Source: Blastobasis lacticolella
Lineage: Eukaryota; Arthropoda; Insecta; Lepidoptera; Blastobasidae
DNA length: 64,000 bases
NCBI GenBank assembly: GCA_905147135.1
Contig: LR990061.1
Span: forward strand, 6,672,026-6,736,025
Direction of reading: 5' to 3'
Shown: positions 45,122-54,930 of the stretch, piece by piece
Numbering within the stretch: position 1 is the first letter of the stretch
Layout of the letters: each line of letters opens with the position of its first letter
Made by a program: the position numbers and the translations under genes
Notes under the pieces: generated by a model
Database searches by the model: none
What the model was told of the DNA's origin: nothing
Seen by the model: the letters and a program-made list of their open reading frames with translations, nothing else

Positions 45122-45340
45122 TGGCGCAAAAAAGTCAAAGAGGGTGTAGCTTCTATCAAAGAAGATCGGCTTAAACACCTGGACCACAAGCGCCACCTAC
45201 GGAAGACGCGGCCGAAGCCCTCCTACGCGTACACTTTTGATGATCAGAGACAGTTGTACTGTGCACAGTGCGATCGTGTTTTTAAAAGTAAATTTGGATT
45301 CGCGAGCCACTTACGTGCTCATCAGAGAAATAATATTTAA
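45122..45340 (+). pseudogene. Retrotransposon ORF2 end with C2H2 finger
   Basis: An open frame without ATG reads WRKKVKEGVASIKEDRLKHL, DHKRHLRKTRPKPSYAYTFD and DQRQLYCAQCDRVFKSKFG, then FASHLRAHQRNNI and TAA. The finger is C-x2-C-x12-H-x3-H, preceded by a basic Glu/Arg/Lys-rich linker. A single C-terminal C2H2-like finger after such a linker is known from several insect non-LTR ORFs (post-RT region). The frame opens just after a stop and has no RT motifs, so it is a truncated relic. The 3' flank GTCGTCGTCGGACACGACGA looks like that element's 3' UTR. Confidence 0.6.
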
Positions 45341-46142
45341 CGTTGGTAAGGGTCGTCGTCGTCGGACACGACGAGGAGGATAATAAAATGTGCTACTGCG
45401 CAGTCCTTGTCTTGTTCTACTAGAAAATTATCGTTAACTATACACAATTCTAGGGACAGAAAGTACATGACTATTTAGTTTCTAAGTTGGGTACCTACTA
45501 ATATTTGTAATATAATCTCCGCCTATAAATATCACTAATCTCAAGCAAGCGTCCAGCAACTTAATTACTTAAGCTTCATAGACAATATATATACAAATTG
45601 TACGTACAGCGACCCAAACTGCGAACCAACTCCAATAGCGAACAACAAGCGCATTAAATCTCAACAGGCCAGTAATCATACGAACGCTTTAAAATACCCA
45701 CCTCGCAATTACGAAACCAACTTATCCCGACCTCCAATCTTCCCTTCCTTCCATCAACTACCACCAAAATTAGTTACACAGAGCAACGAAGAGGGGTCAC
45801 GATAAACTGGCCTTAGGGTACCACTCCCTGTTGTCGGCAACCCTATTAAGTGATGGGTAATTTAGGAATACATAAAGTACATAATAGGATCCTTAACTCG
45901 GGCTTAATGAGGTGAAAACGGGGACGGTTACCCGGCCCTGCCTGATGTGCACTCAATCGTTGACTAACGTTAAATAAATATACAGTCATATTGTGCTAGT
46001 TTGAGTGTGAAGTTAATGTATTTAGTGAACGAGGTCTGTGCTATATTAGCACATTGATCGATACTTTCAACAAATAGGTATACTTGTATGTGATAATGTA
46101 TAAGGTTTATTTCCACGGAACATTAAAAACTCAACTTCAGAA
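45341..46142. other. Unassigned sequence
   Basis: After the retrotransposon 3' UTR (to about 45400) nothing was recognised. Confidence 0.35.
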
Positions 46143-46475
46143 ATGGTTGCCGATGATAAGCGTTGTTTTCAAGAACAATCCTTTTTAAATCCTTTAAAAA
46201 ACTGTCAAAAAACCGGCAAAGGCACCCCGCCGGTTCTCAGCAGATGTCCTCGTATCATTTTATTGCTATTTAATGCCATAAATAATTTGATTAGTCGCGT
46301 ATTTATCAACATAAAACCATCTCTTGGAAACGTCACGCATTCACGGCACCCTTCCATTGAGCATGGTTTTTGTATGGGACCCATTCAAGACGGGACAACC
46401 GTTTATAAGCCACTAATGTTATCTAGATATCTTCCAAGGGAACGAAGACGTCATCTTGAACAAAAACCATTTTAA
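46143..46475 (+). other. 110-codon ORF, doubtful
   Basis: No domain, signal peptide, repeat relation or splice context. Composition (many Arg, Pro, Ile, Leu) is not distinctive. An ORF of this length is expected by chance in 64 kb. Recorded only because it is among the longest frames not explained by a repeat. Confidence 0.15.
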
Positions 46476-48069
46476 ATTGTCGCGTGGAAGGTTTACTTGG
46501 TACGCCATTTTGTCCGTTACGTCACATGAAATAGAACGATTCGAATTTGGAACGGATGTGTTTCGGAACGTAGTTCGCTGTAATTTTATTGTTGTTTATT
46601 GATATTTTTTCGAGCAACCTTTTTCTACGGTATCAAAAGGTGTAAAGATCTCCGTACGGGACAATGGGAGGTTTTTGCACGTGCATCGGAGCACGCGTCC
46701 AAGTGACTCGGATCTGAGAAACGTTCTTTAGTACATTGGATTATCTTGTCGTTCTTTGTACAAACTTTTATGGGACATTAAATTCATTATTTTTTTTATC
46801 AAATAAACTATTTATTAAGTATTAAACTTTGATTTAGTGTCGTTTTTGATAAATAATCAGTACCTGCCTTACTTAAGTATACCTACTAGGCCGTTTATTT
46901 TTACACAGTTGTAAGTGAGGAAAACACTCGAATTCACTGTTAGCACTATCCGACGAGACCACACACGAAGCCCTTTAAAAGTACAACAGTAAAAGGTGTT
47001 AATGCGAAAAGATCACGGCGCACCATTTTTGTACCACAAACATTGGACCTGCCGTTTAAAACGCCATAATCTCCTCAAAGCTCGGTGGCGCCCCCGTTTA
47101 TTTGAAATTCGAACACTTCCCTGTTCTGTTATACGAAAATTGTTACACGTTCTTTGCTCGAAAAATATTTGCTTTTCGAAGCGGCCAGTGTTTCTTGGCC
47201 CGGGTGGTTGGTGGTTTTTGTTTTTTTATCGAAGGGCATGGGTGTCTCTTTAGAGTGGGTTCGTTAAGTGATGTGCCTAAGTGGGAGGCTGGTGTTTGGT
47301 TGTTTTAGGACTGTTTGCTGAAGAGGCATAAACACGACTCGTCTTTAACAAGGTGGCGTTTGTTTTTATCGGCCCGGTGACCGCGCAAAAGGAAAAGGGC
47401 TCGGTAAATCGGCACTTTTAATCCGGGGCACTGTTTGCGAGCACTCATTATGCTTCACTTTTTGCAGCACTTTTTTTTGCTTTTCATCTTGTAACATAAT
47501 CCTTTTATAGCTTGACCAGCGACAGAGGTGACCTGTCAATGGTGGCGCTAGTTCTGCGTTTTATGTAGCAACACCGGAAGTAGTATAATCTGTCATCAAA
47601 TTCATATGACGCTGTAAGAATGTCAGATGGACAGTGATGTGATCGTACATTTTTACATATCGATATATTTTTATTGAATAAAATATTGAGTAAAATATAA
47701 ATATTACCTATTTATGTTCCCGTATACATACATCCTATCCTACTAATATTAAGTGGATGGATGGATGTACTTATGTTACTCAATATTATGTGTTTGTCAA
47801 TAATTTTGATAATATTACTTAATTATCACTTCTTATTATTGATCATTTTTGAGTAATGGTATCATGCGATTGGAGTTACGTGGTACCGTTCCAGGAGCAT
47901 CACCAACGCGTTTAATTTAATAACGTAAAGCATTTAAATGTAACTCAAGTTACATAAATGTAAAGCAACATTAGGGTTCAAAGAATATCGGTACATATCG
48001 ACATTATTGGATGATTTTTTTTTTATCGACATTATTGGTGACGTAATAAAATATCAATTTTTCTTTAAA
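46476..48069. other. Unassigned intergenic sequence
   Basis: Repeat-poor. ATCGACATTATTGG occurs twice, at about 47998 and 48028, separated by a T-run. Overlapping ORFs at 46996-47308 have no recognised domain. Confidence 0.4.
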
Positions 48070-48400
48070 CATTTAATCATCATCGTCATAGCGCTTATCC
48101 TGGAATCTGCCAGGGTCCGCTTTCCTACACATGGTGACTGCTTGCCATCAGGCGGGCCGTAAGCTTGTTTGCCACCTAAGTGGTATAAAAAAATAATTCC
48201 CTCTTCGCCCAGTCTACGCCATTCTCGCGTCGTAAGAAATTGGCTTTCGCATCCGACTCAGCGATGGCAACCCATGGGTTCTTGTCATGGATCCGCCCAC
48301 GGGGTCTCTTTTCTGATACCGACAGGTTCAGGCACCTTTTCCCCACGTATCCCTGGGGTTTACGCAACACATGACCATATTTTTAGCTATAAGATGCTAT
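48070..48400 (-). pseudogene. RTE-like ORF2 remnant split by a LINE tail
   Basis: The minus strand right part (48196-48330) reads GRIHDKNPWVAIAESDAKAN, FLRRENGVDWAKR; compare GRPKKRYIDIAESNARANGI of 13990-14155. The left part (48070-48127) continues as KADPGRFQDKRYDDD with a GAT-type tail. Between them sits an unrelated retrotransposon 3' tail. The flanking CACCTTTTCCCCACGTATCC matches 14185. Confidence 0.6.
48128..48195 (+). mobile_element. LINE 3' tail nested in RTE remnant
   Basis: TGGTGACTGCTTGCCATCAG, GGCCGTAAGCTTGTTTGCCA, then TATAAAAAAATAA. A 5'-truncated insertion into the older element. Confidence 0.65.
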
Positions 48401-49587
48401 AACTTTTGTTGGTTGTCCTAAATAAATAAATAAATATCAGCGCAGGCGAGCTCCCTCGACCTTATTCGCGGTATCCCTCACGATGAAATTGTGTAGGTAC
48501 ATCGGTGCTATAGACTTTGGGGTACCAGCCATCGGGCACATAACATTCGACATGAAGCAGTAAACCCTTCCTTTTCTGGTTATCGACAAAAATATTAAAA
48601 TTACATTGAATCAATCGATATCGATACTTATTTTACTCTTTGAATCCCTATGAACTTATTTTGACGCTTTCGTAGTGACATTTTCACAATATTATTCCTT
48701 CCGTTTCCTGTTTAGACCGACTAGTTTTAGAAGGTATACAATGACGAAGGCAGTGGTAAAGGCTTTAGGCCATTTAATAATGGTGATGTACATTTCCGTT
48801 TTTTTCGTCTATTATTGCCAGTAAAATAACTTTAGTATACTCATTTTTCCGCAACCTGTCAAAGTCCCTGGTCGACCTATACAATTAATGTTGTACGTAA
48901 CCTATGATGATTTCCGATAGGTATGTTTAAATTGAGGTTGAACTTCCTTAATAATGTTTAAATTCGCATTATGTGATTGACATATTGTGTAAATTGTTTG
49001 GGGACTTGTAACAAATTTTTTAGCAGTTATTTATTTCTATATTGACATGCTGTACCTACATTCGAATGTGCATTAATCTCAGACCGCCTAAGTACCTTCG
49101 AGGCGGCGCTACAGAGCCTGGCTAAACAAGAGTTGCCGCTGCAAAATGAAATCTTAGCCTGCCCGTCTTAGCTTATGTAGAGCGTTGGTTTCAATGCAAC
49201 AATTTTACACGAAGACCTATATTACATAATGTTTTAAACTATCACTGTTTTTATCACAAATTTTAAAGGGTTGTTCCAGGTTTCCTACAGCGTCCCGTGA
49301 CAATGCATAAAACTGCGTCGAAATGTCCGGCAACTCGTCAACAAAGGTACGCGGTAGACAACCCGGAACATACCTTTAGAATGGAGACCTATATTTTTTT
49401 CACCAACCAAAATCACTGCCTATAATAACTCAACTAAAATTCCATTACGCAATTCCCTTACAAGTGAAAAGAAAACTCTTCTAAACGCAATTAAAGTGTC
49501 CGCCCAGAGTTATTGATATATCGCTGAGATAGGCCGAAATGCGCGGGAAAGTGGCAATAGGGTATATTAGGGTGAAATGTTTTACGA
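48401..49587. other. Unassigned AT-rich sequence
   Basis: (AAAT)4 at 48419-48436. No gene or other repeat identified. Confidence 0.4.
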
Positions 49588-49614
49588 GGGGGAGGGGGGA
49601 AGGGGGGCGTCGGG
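49588..49614 (+). other. Possible G-quadruplex tract
   Basis: Four G-runs (5, 6, 6 and 3) separated by A, AA and CGTC. It fits the canonical G3+N1-7 pattern and stands out sharply in AT-rich DNA. Confidence 0.55.
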
Positions 49615-49752
49615 TTTTATTACTGCACCGCTCGTCGAGACCCCTCCATACAGGCAGTGCTAATTTTCAGCCTCGATTTTCCTTGGCAGCGTAAAAAATG
49701 TATTTGTTTCACGTAGGCGGTCTCTCTATAGTATTTCGTAAAGCTATAATTA

Positions 49753-49824
49753 TATCTCATTGCTATATTGCATTATGCATACAATCTATTGATTGTATGC
49801 ATAATGCAATATAGCAATGAGATA
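49753..49824. repeat. Perfect 34-bp inverted repeat, 4-base loop
   Basis: Left arm 49753-49786, loop TATT, right arm 49791-49824. No mismatch in 34 pairs. The lack of any decay implies a recent origin. Confidence 0.95.
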
Positions 49825-49967
49825 ACTAACTACATAAGAAACTATTGTTTCAGTACTTACTTTAATTGAGCATGCAAGAAACAATTACCTAGTCACATTT
49901 TAGTTTATACTTAAATTGGAATAAAGAAATAAATATAGAAAATAGAAAGGTTCAGTTTTAAAGTAAA

Positions 49968-50232
49968 ATGTTGAGATTGGTCGGGCATGTAGAGCGGATG
50001 GACGTAAGAACATTGTCGAAAGAGGTATATGGCGCGAATTTAGAAAACCGCCAATTTAGAGGACGACCCAGAAAAACATACAGCGATTACACCAGGTAAT
50101 GTTCTCAAAAACGCTGGGACTCGAAGTATGAAAAGAATTATGGATATATGCGAGGCTAGAAAAATGTGTCAGACAGAGCAAAGAGTGCGGTCCATAGTCT
50201 CTGCCTACCTCACCTGTGGGACAGACGCGTGA
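49968..50232 (+). pseudogene. RTE-like ORF2 C-terminal remnant (second type)
   Basis: First frame: MLRLVGHVERMDVRTLSKEV, YGANLENRQFRGRPRKTYSD, then a stop. A shifted frame resumes with SMKRIMDICEARKMCQTEQR and VRSIVSAYLTCGTDA, TGA. The GHVERMDxxRLxKxVY...GRGRPRKTY...EAR.VC.D...WRSIVSAYP pattern is a known retrotransposon C-terminus (recalled, not searched). Ends in a (GTAT)n microsatellite. Frameshifted and truncated. Confidence 0.65.
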
Positions 50233-50754
50233 GCTTTATGTAAGTATGTATGTATGTAATATAAGAATTTAGAAGTGTTATACTGTCATATTTTGTACTA
50301 TAAATACACACGCTCTGTATTTATATACAGAGCCAAATAATTAAAAAACGAACTGTAAAGCCCCCCACTCACCGCCTCACTAAAAACGCACTGGCCACTA
50401 AATCGCCGAGGTTCCACACACCCTGCTGAGTTCTGAAAAAAGGCGCGAACTGAAAACTCATTTCGCGCACAGTAATGGCGCCTGCCCCACTCCCGCCGGT
50501 TTTTAATAAAAAACCTCTCATCTCCGCTAAATTGTCCGCGCCACTCGGGAATATGAAAGTCGTTATTTTAAAAGATTGCCCTTTTCTCGTATTATTTCGG
50601 TGTAAATTTCAGTTAAGCCCTTCGCCTACGAGGGACCCTTGAGGCGGCTTACGGCTTCTTACTGGACGACGTCTTGCACTGGACCACTTTTAAGTGATAA
50701 ATATGTCGTAGACGGTCATGAGCGTAGACATCATTTTGACTAAGAAACACAACG
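50233..50754. other. Unassigned sequence
   Basis: No gene. 50350-50600 is repeat-free with mixed composition. GTATTTATATACAGAG near 50315 is a small palindrome. Confidence 0.35.
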
Positions 50755-51122
50755 TCAATTGAGAGCGTCGGTGGCCGAGTGGAGAGTATCTGACTCGTAA
50801 GCCAGAGGTCTCGGGTTCGAATCCCGCTCTGGCCATGTACCAATGACTGTTTTCTGAGTTATGTAAATAAGTTGAATACTAACCGATGCTCTTACGGTAA
50901 GGGAAAACATCGTGATGAGACCTGCACATTCAGGCGACTGGATTTGTAACCATGATCCAATCTGGTCAGGTTCCCCTGGTAGCAGGGTCATGGAGGTCAA
51001 ATGGCAGTCGCTCCACTGTAATTACCTGACCCGCCAAATCCTGGATCATAGTCCCGGCGGACCCCAGGTACTCGTGCGCGAGAGCTCAACCGGGACATTA
51101 ACGCCAAGATGATTATTTTTTT
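50755..51122 (+). mobile_element. SINE-A full-length copy (reference)
   Basis: A complete element. The tRNA-like head spans 50761-50835 with A-box-like GGCCGAGTGG (50771-50780) and B box GGTTCGAATCC (50812-50822). The body has TCTGGTCAGGTTCCCCTGGT. The tail is ACGCCAAGATGATTATTTTT. Pol III promoter, retroposition by a partner LINE and lack of ORF are inferred from SINE biology. The anticodon-loop position reads CGT, but the cloverleaf is imperfect. Confidence 0.9.
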
Positions 51123-51644
51123 TATTAATTGAAGCGCAACCTTACGGATAGCTGGAAATACTGTAAAGACGTCATATTCGGTGCGAAGCCGCAACGAACA
51201 CTCTCCATTCGACCATCGAAGAGTCAAGACGTGTAACTAGCTGCTCACCCATTGAAGAAAGAAGAAGTCTTTATTTACTGCCTCACATCACATAGCCGTA
51301 CTTCATAAAGGAAAGTGTGAGTACAGAAGGGACCACCAAATTATAATTTGGACAAGGGCGCACGTGAAAAGCTTCCCTGGTGCACCTTGAGATTCGGTCT
51401 CGTGGGATGGCCATGAGCGGTGGCGGGTCTTCCAGTGGCCGACGGGTTAGGTACTCCCACATTATTATCTGCTATTGAAATTATCCTAAAGTCATCCTTT
51501 CATTGTTTCCTATTTTATTGTAATATGGCTTTATTATCGCTATACACTGTTAAACTATTCGACTGATCTCTATTTTCACGAAACTATCCCGAAAATACCT
51601 TCTGATGGATTTCTCCCCTGCTAGAGTCTGCCCTAATCTACGAC
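51123..51644. other. Unassigned sequence
   Basis: 51265-51470 begins with GAAGTCTTTATTTACTGCCT (AATAAA on the minus strand) and may be another minus-strand retrotransposon 3' UTR. Confidence 0.35.
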
Positions 51645-51775
51645 AAATATATGCTTGGACTAATTTACACAGCGCCATCTAGCCCAAAAGTAAGCAAAGC
51701 TGTGTTTGGGTATTAGATTACTGATGAACTACTTATATACTTTTTTTAAATACTTATTATACATACTTTTGATAT
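51645..51775 (-). mobile_element. SINE-B tail fragment
   Basis: GGACTAATTTACACAGCGCC, ATCTAGCCCAAAAGTAAGC and ACTGATGAACTACTTATATA. The head is absent. Confidence 0.65.
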
Positions 51776-51976
51776 GTAATATAGGATACTCATGTCTCCG
51801 GGTCGATTTTCTTATACCAAAACCTTTATTGTAAGAAAAGTACCTCGTCCAAGATTGAAAGACGCGTCAAAATTCTACCAAAGTTTAGGATGTACAATAC
51901 AAGCAGGCAGATTGGCGAGCTCCAATCCATCATAAATGAGTATTGGTACTAACTATAGTGCTAAACGGCTTTGCGA
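51776..51976. other. Unassigned sequence
   Basis: No gene or repeat identified. Confidence 0.3.
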
Positions 51977-52068
51977 CGTGAGGATGCCGTAGAACGGGCA
52001 AGTGGAGAAGGAAGCGGCCCTGGCAGAAGCCGGGATTGACCGCGGGGGTGATGATGATGATGATGACT
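51977..52068 (+). pseudogene. RTE-like ORF2 end with (GAT)n tail
   Basis: REDAVERASGEGSGPGRSRD, TGA, then GGTGATGATGATGATGATGA. Same end as 33771 (EDAEDRA...GRSxD), but with the KWRR core mutated. Confidence 0.55.
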
Positions 52069-52082
52069 AACTATAGTGCTAA

Positions 52083-52235
52083 ACTACAGTGTTATAAGCA
52101 TTTTCCATTGTTATATTTAAACACTGCGATCTCCAACCCGCCTGCCAAGCGTGGAGATTATGGCCATAACCTCCCCTTTCGTGGGAGAGGCCCTAAGTCC
52201 TGCAGTAGACTGTTACGGGCTGTGATGATGATAGT
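52083..52235 (+). mobile_element. Repeat C copy, partial
   Basis: ACACTGCGATCTCCAACCCG, CCTGCCAAGCGTGGAGATTA and GAGGCCCTAAGTCCTGCAGT, with a GATGATGAT tail. An exact partial duplicate TAACTATAGTGCTAAAC sits on both sides of the preceding RTE end (51951, 52068). Confidence 0.7.
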
Positions 52236-52379
52236 GTTATTTACTGGTAATATCTCATTAGTGGAATGAAATCATTGCATATCGTAAAAATGGCAAACTG
52301 AAAACTCTTTGGCCTTTGTAAAAACACCGAAGCGTTGACACCTCGAGAATTAACCTCACCGCATTAGTGAAGATATTTG

Positions 52380-52845
52380 CCATGGTCTCCAGACTTGGCA
52401 AGCTGGTTGGAGATCACAGGTATTATTAAATAATACCAATAGAAAACGCTGCTCTACATAGATTCAAGGTTTTCTGCCTTTAATATTTAAATCATTAGTC
52501 TATTTTTACGACACCCGTAATTGAACGTTGGTACTTCTACTTTGTTTGTCACCACAAGGTTACAAACAAACTAAGTATGACTTGAATCCTGCTATGACAG
52601 AGTTTCTGCTCGAAAGAGGTTTTAATGCTTTAATAATTTAATCGTCCTCATATAGTTGCTGTCACATCAACAGCGCGTAACTCAGTCCACTACGTTACTT
52701 GGGCCTCCTCCACGACAGTGGAGGGGTTTGTCATAATCTGTAATTTAAGAATTTCTTCACCAAGCTAATCGTGCTGGTTTGGGATCGCAGTTTGAAAACG
52801 TATACCAGGAAACGCTGCTGTCAGTTTTCTGGTCTGAACAAAGCA
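52380..52845 (-). mobile_element. Two degenerate repeat C copies
   Basis: 52380-52545 has CATGGTCTCCAGACTTGGCA and GAAAACGCTGCTC. 52690-52845 has GGGCCTCCTCCACGACAGTG and GGAAACGCTGCTGTC. Both diverged, in minus orientation. Confidence 0.5.
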
Positions 52846-53012
52846 AAGCATGTTTTATGGGTGTTAGATAACTGATAAACTACCTATATACTTTTTAAAT
52901 ACATACTATACATATACATATACTATACATTACTGCTCGGCCGGGAATCGGACCTGGGACTTCTGCGTGGCAGACCCGGCATGTTAACTAACTGAACCAT
53001 TCAGGGTGACCC
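52846..53012 (-). mobile_element. SINE-B copy
   Basis: AAGCAAAGCATGTTTTATGG, TTAGATAACTGATAAACTAC and a head with CCGGGAATCGGACCTGGGAC at 52940-53010. Confidence 0.75.
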
Positions 53013-53039
53013 AGGTGTTAAAAAAGGTTTTATGTCGTA

Positions 53040-53100
53040 GATCGTTTATACGTCGTTGAGTCGTTGAGGAGAATGTCGTGTCGTCGTGTCGTCGAGTACG
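53040..53100. repeat. GTCGT-rich low-complexity tract
   Basis: Irregular tandem GTCGT/GTCGTGTCGTC units. Confidence 0.6.
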
Positions 53101-53379
53101 AAGCGGCATGTCCCATATTTTTATTGCCGCGCAAAACCCAGCGGCTTTTCACCTCACAATTTATATTTTAACTAGGGCTCGACTTGGATTTTAATTAAAA
53201 TAAATGACGCCAGAATTAATGAAAGAAATTGCAATTGCTTAGATATTATTACGTTTCTGTCGCTTGCTTTTCCTTGGTCTCTTTCTAAGTATAAAAAGTA
53301 AGTGCGGAGACATTGTCTTGGGAGTAGCTAGGTCGTTATGTATATTGTTTTTGGTGTTGTATTAGACTGTGAGAGTTCC
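53101..53379. other. Unassigned AT-rich sequence
   Basis: No gene or repeat identified. Confidence 0.3.
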
Positions 53380-53625
53380 GTAGGTTATCGAGTAGTCCGT
53401 AGGTTACCAAGTGACTTTAATGTGGCTGAAAAGAGAAACTGTCAAGAGGATGTGTGGCAGACAGTTTTTTTTACTTTTACGCACATAAGAGGGTATGTAA
53501 GTACTATCGATACGAAAATTATTTTGTGCCAGCTTGTGCACGGGCTGACTTTTGTGGTACTCCTTAACATCTGCTATCAATACAAAGTAGAATTTTTCTT
53601 GTACTTGATGACGTAGGCTATCTTA
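53380..53625 (+). mobile_element. Repeat H, copy 2
   Basis: GTGACTTTAATGTGGCTGAA, AACTGTCAAGAGGATGTGTG, GAGGGTATGTAAGTACTATC and GATGACGTAGG. Has only the right half of the hairpin seen at 56662. A 92-codon ORF spans it but is not open in the other copies. Confidence 0.6.
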
Positions 53626-53716
53626 AGGGACCTATATGGGGTAGAGGCGAATCCCGGCCTCTCGTACATACTCTGGTCTGGGTCTAGTCTAGTCTGGAGA
53701 TAAGAAATTCAATGTT

Positions 53717-53917
53717 TTGATGCATTGCGCTGATTTACTTCTTAAGTGCAGACCACGACCACGTACCGGAATACATAGCGTGGGTAGGCCTCCCACAAGG
53801 TGGACCGACGACCTGGTAAAGATCGCAGGTACCAGCTGGATGCGGAAGGCACAGGACCGGCCGCTGTGGAGATTTCTGGGGGAGACCTATGCCCAGCAGT
53901 GGGCGTCTTTCGGCTGA
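53717..53917 (+). pseudogene. RTE-clade ORF2 C-terminus
   Basis: MMHCADLLLKCRPRPRTGIH..., then GRPPTRWTDDLVKIAGTSWM, RKAQDRPLWRFLGETYAQQW and ASFG, TGA. GRPxTRWxDDLVKxAGxxWMRxAQDRxxWRxLxExYxQQWxxxG is the well-known C-terminus of insect RTE endonuclease/reverse transcriptase proteins, downstream of the RT domain. The last 50 residues are uninterrupted, making this the best-preserved retrotransposon coding end in the window. RT and endonuclease domains are missing, so it is 5'-truncated. The apparent start Met is incidental. Confidence 0.75.
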
Positions 53918-54218
53918 ATATAATGAAGTTAAGTGCAGACCAACAAGCGTAGTATAATAGAACGTCCCCAGTTAATTAGAGTGGTTTGCTGCAGAGGCCG
54001 GCAAACCTAGAAAAGAGCAAATTGGTGCTCATTCTTTAAGACCGATGTACTAAAATAAAATAATATCCCGGTTATGCTCTCATGCTAGGGCCCGGGACAC
54101 GCCACTAGCAATTCGCAGTTTGCGATTTGGCAGATTAAGTAGTTACAGTGGACTGCAATCTGACCTCAAGCATTGGCCGGTTGTGACCCGTGAGTATTAT
54201 TAGGGGAACCTGACCAGA

Positions 54219-54363
54219 GGCCCTAGCACATCTGGGGCAGCGACAACGCTCGCGCCGCGAGAGAGCGTCTGTTTCCTTCTCTCAATACTAAGATGAAAGA
54301 GATAGCAATGTCTATGTCGCGCTTTTTGTCGCTTATCGCGCGCGAGAGCAACTTGTGCTAGCC
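54219..54363. mobile_element. 145-bp nested palindromic element, copy 1
   Basis: Starts GGCCCTAGCACA and ends TTGTGCTAGCC (imperfect TIRs). GC-rich inner palindromes GCTCGCGCCGCGAGAGAGCG and TCGCGCGCGAGAGC. Sits between GAACCTGACCAG and GATCATG of SINE-A. The copy at 58301 has the same length and the same site. Confidence 0.8.
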
Positions 54364-54475
54364 AGCCAGGGTAGATCATGTTTACACAGGTTTCATCACG
54401 ATGTTTTCTCTCACCATAAGAGTATCGGTTACTGTTCAACTAATGAGTACGCAACTCACAAAAAGGTTATTAGTA

Positions 54476-54565
54476 CAGTCAAACAACTAATTAGCTGACC
54501 CCTTACTCCATATTATGATATGGATTATCATAAGGTCAGGTATCAACTAATTACTTAAATAACTG
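54476..54565. mobile_element. 90-bp Tc1/mariner-type MITE with TA duplication
   Basis: Ends CAGTCAAACAACTAATTA and TAATTACTTAAATAACTG, flanked by TA on each side (54474-54475, 54566-54567), exactly where SINE-A has GGTACATGG. CAGT...ACTG ends plus a TA duplication is the Tc1/mariner hallmark. Confidence 0.75.
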
Positions 54566-54737
54566 TACATGGCAGCACTGCTGATAGAACTCAGTCTCCT
54601 CTCGCTTACGAGTCGAACCCGCTAGCCAACAGGGCACCGAAGCGAGTTCTTGTTGAACCATTTTTTTATTAATTAAGTTAAATAAGTGGACAACAAAATT
54701 ATTAAAGGTTCAGGTTGCAAATGCAAGTAGTGGTTGC

Positions 54738-54812
54738 CTTTCTTTATGTAATACGGCAGACAAACAGACAACACCACCAGAGGCAAAGTGGTCACCGCCG
54801 CCTATGGACCCG
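54738..54812 (-). mobile_element. LINE-D 3' tail
   Basis: GTAATACGGCAGACAAACAG, GGCAAAGTGGTCACCGCCGC and CTATGGAC. 5'-truncated. Confidence 0.65.
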
Positions 54813-54813
54813 T

Positions 54814-54930
54814 CCCTGATGTCTGTTTTCAGGATAGCAATTAGAAACAATACCTATGTATGCAACGTTTACCCTGATGTCTGTTTTCAGGATAGCAATT
54901 AGAAACAATACCTATGTATGCAACGTTTAC
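54814..54930 (+). repeat. Perfect 58-bp tandem duplication
   Basis: CCCTGATGTCTGTTTTCAGG starts at 54814 and at 54872. The two units are identical as far as I can read, so the duplication is recent (or an assembly artefact). Confidence 0.9.

Larger units (their letters stand above)
54058..54640 (-). mobile_element. SINE-A copy containing two nested elements
   Basis: Tail ATATCCCGGTTATGCTCTCA. The body is interrupted by a 145-bp palindromic element (54219-54363) and by a 90-bp CAGT-ended MITE (54476-54565), and the head ends near 54640. Removing both restores a normal SINE-A order. Confidence 0.8.

Noticed and set aside
46143..46475. Novel 110-codon gene
   Set aside because: No domain, no promoter or splice support, and within the length expected by chance.
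49753..49824. MicroRNA precursor
   Set aside because: 34 perfect pairs and a 4-base loop are unlike animal pre-miRNAs, which are longer, bulged and have wider loops.
50761..50835. Genuine tRNA genes at SINE heads (also 33900, 13230, 23398)
   Set aside because: B boxes are good, but acceptor and D stems do not pair properly and each is followed by the same SINE body.
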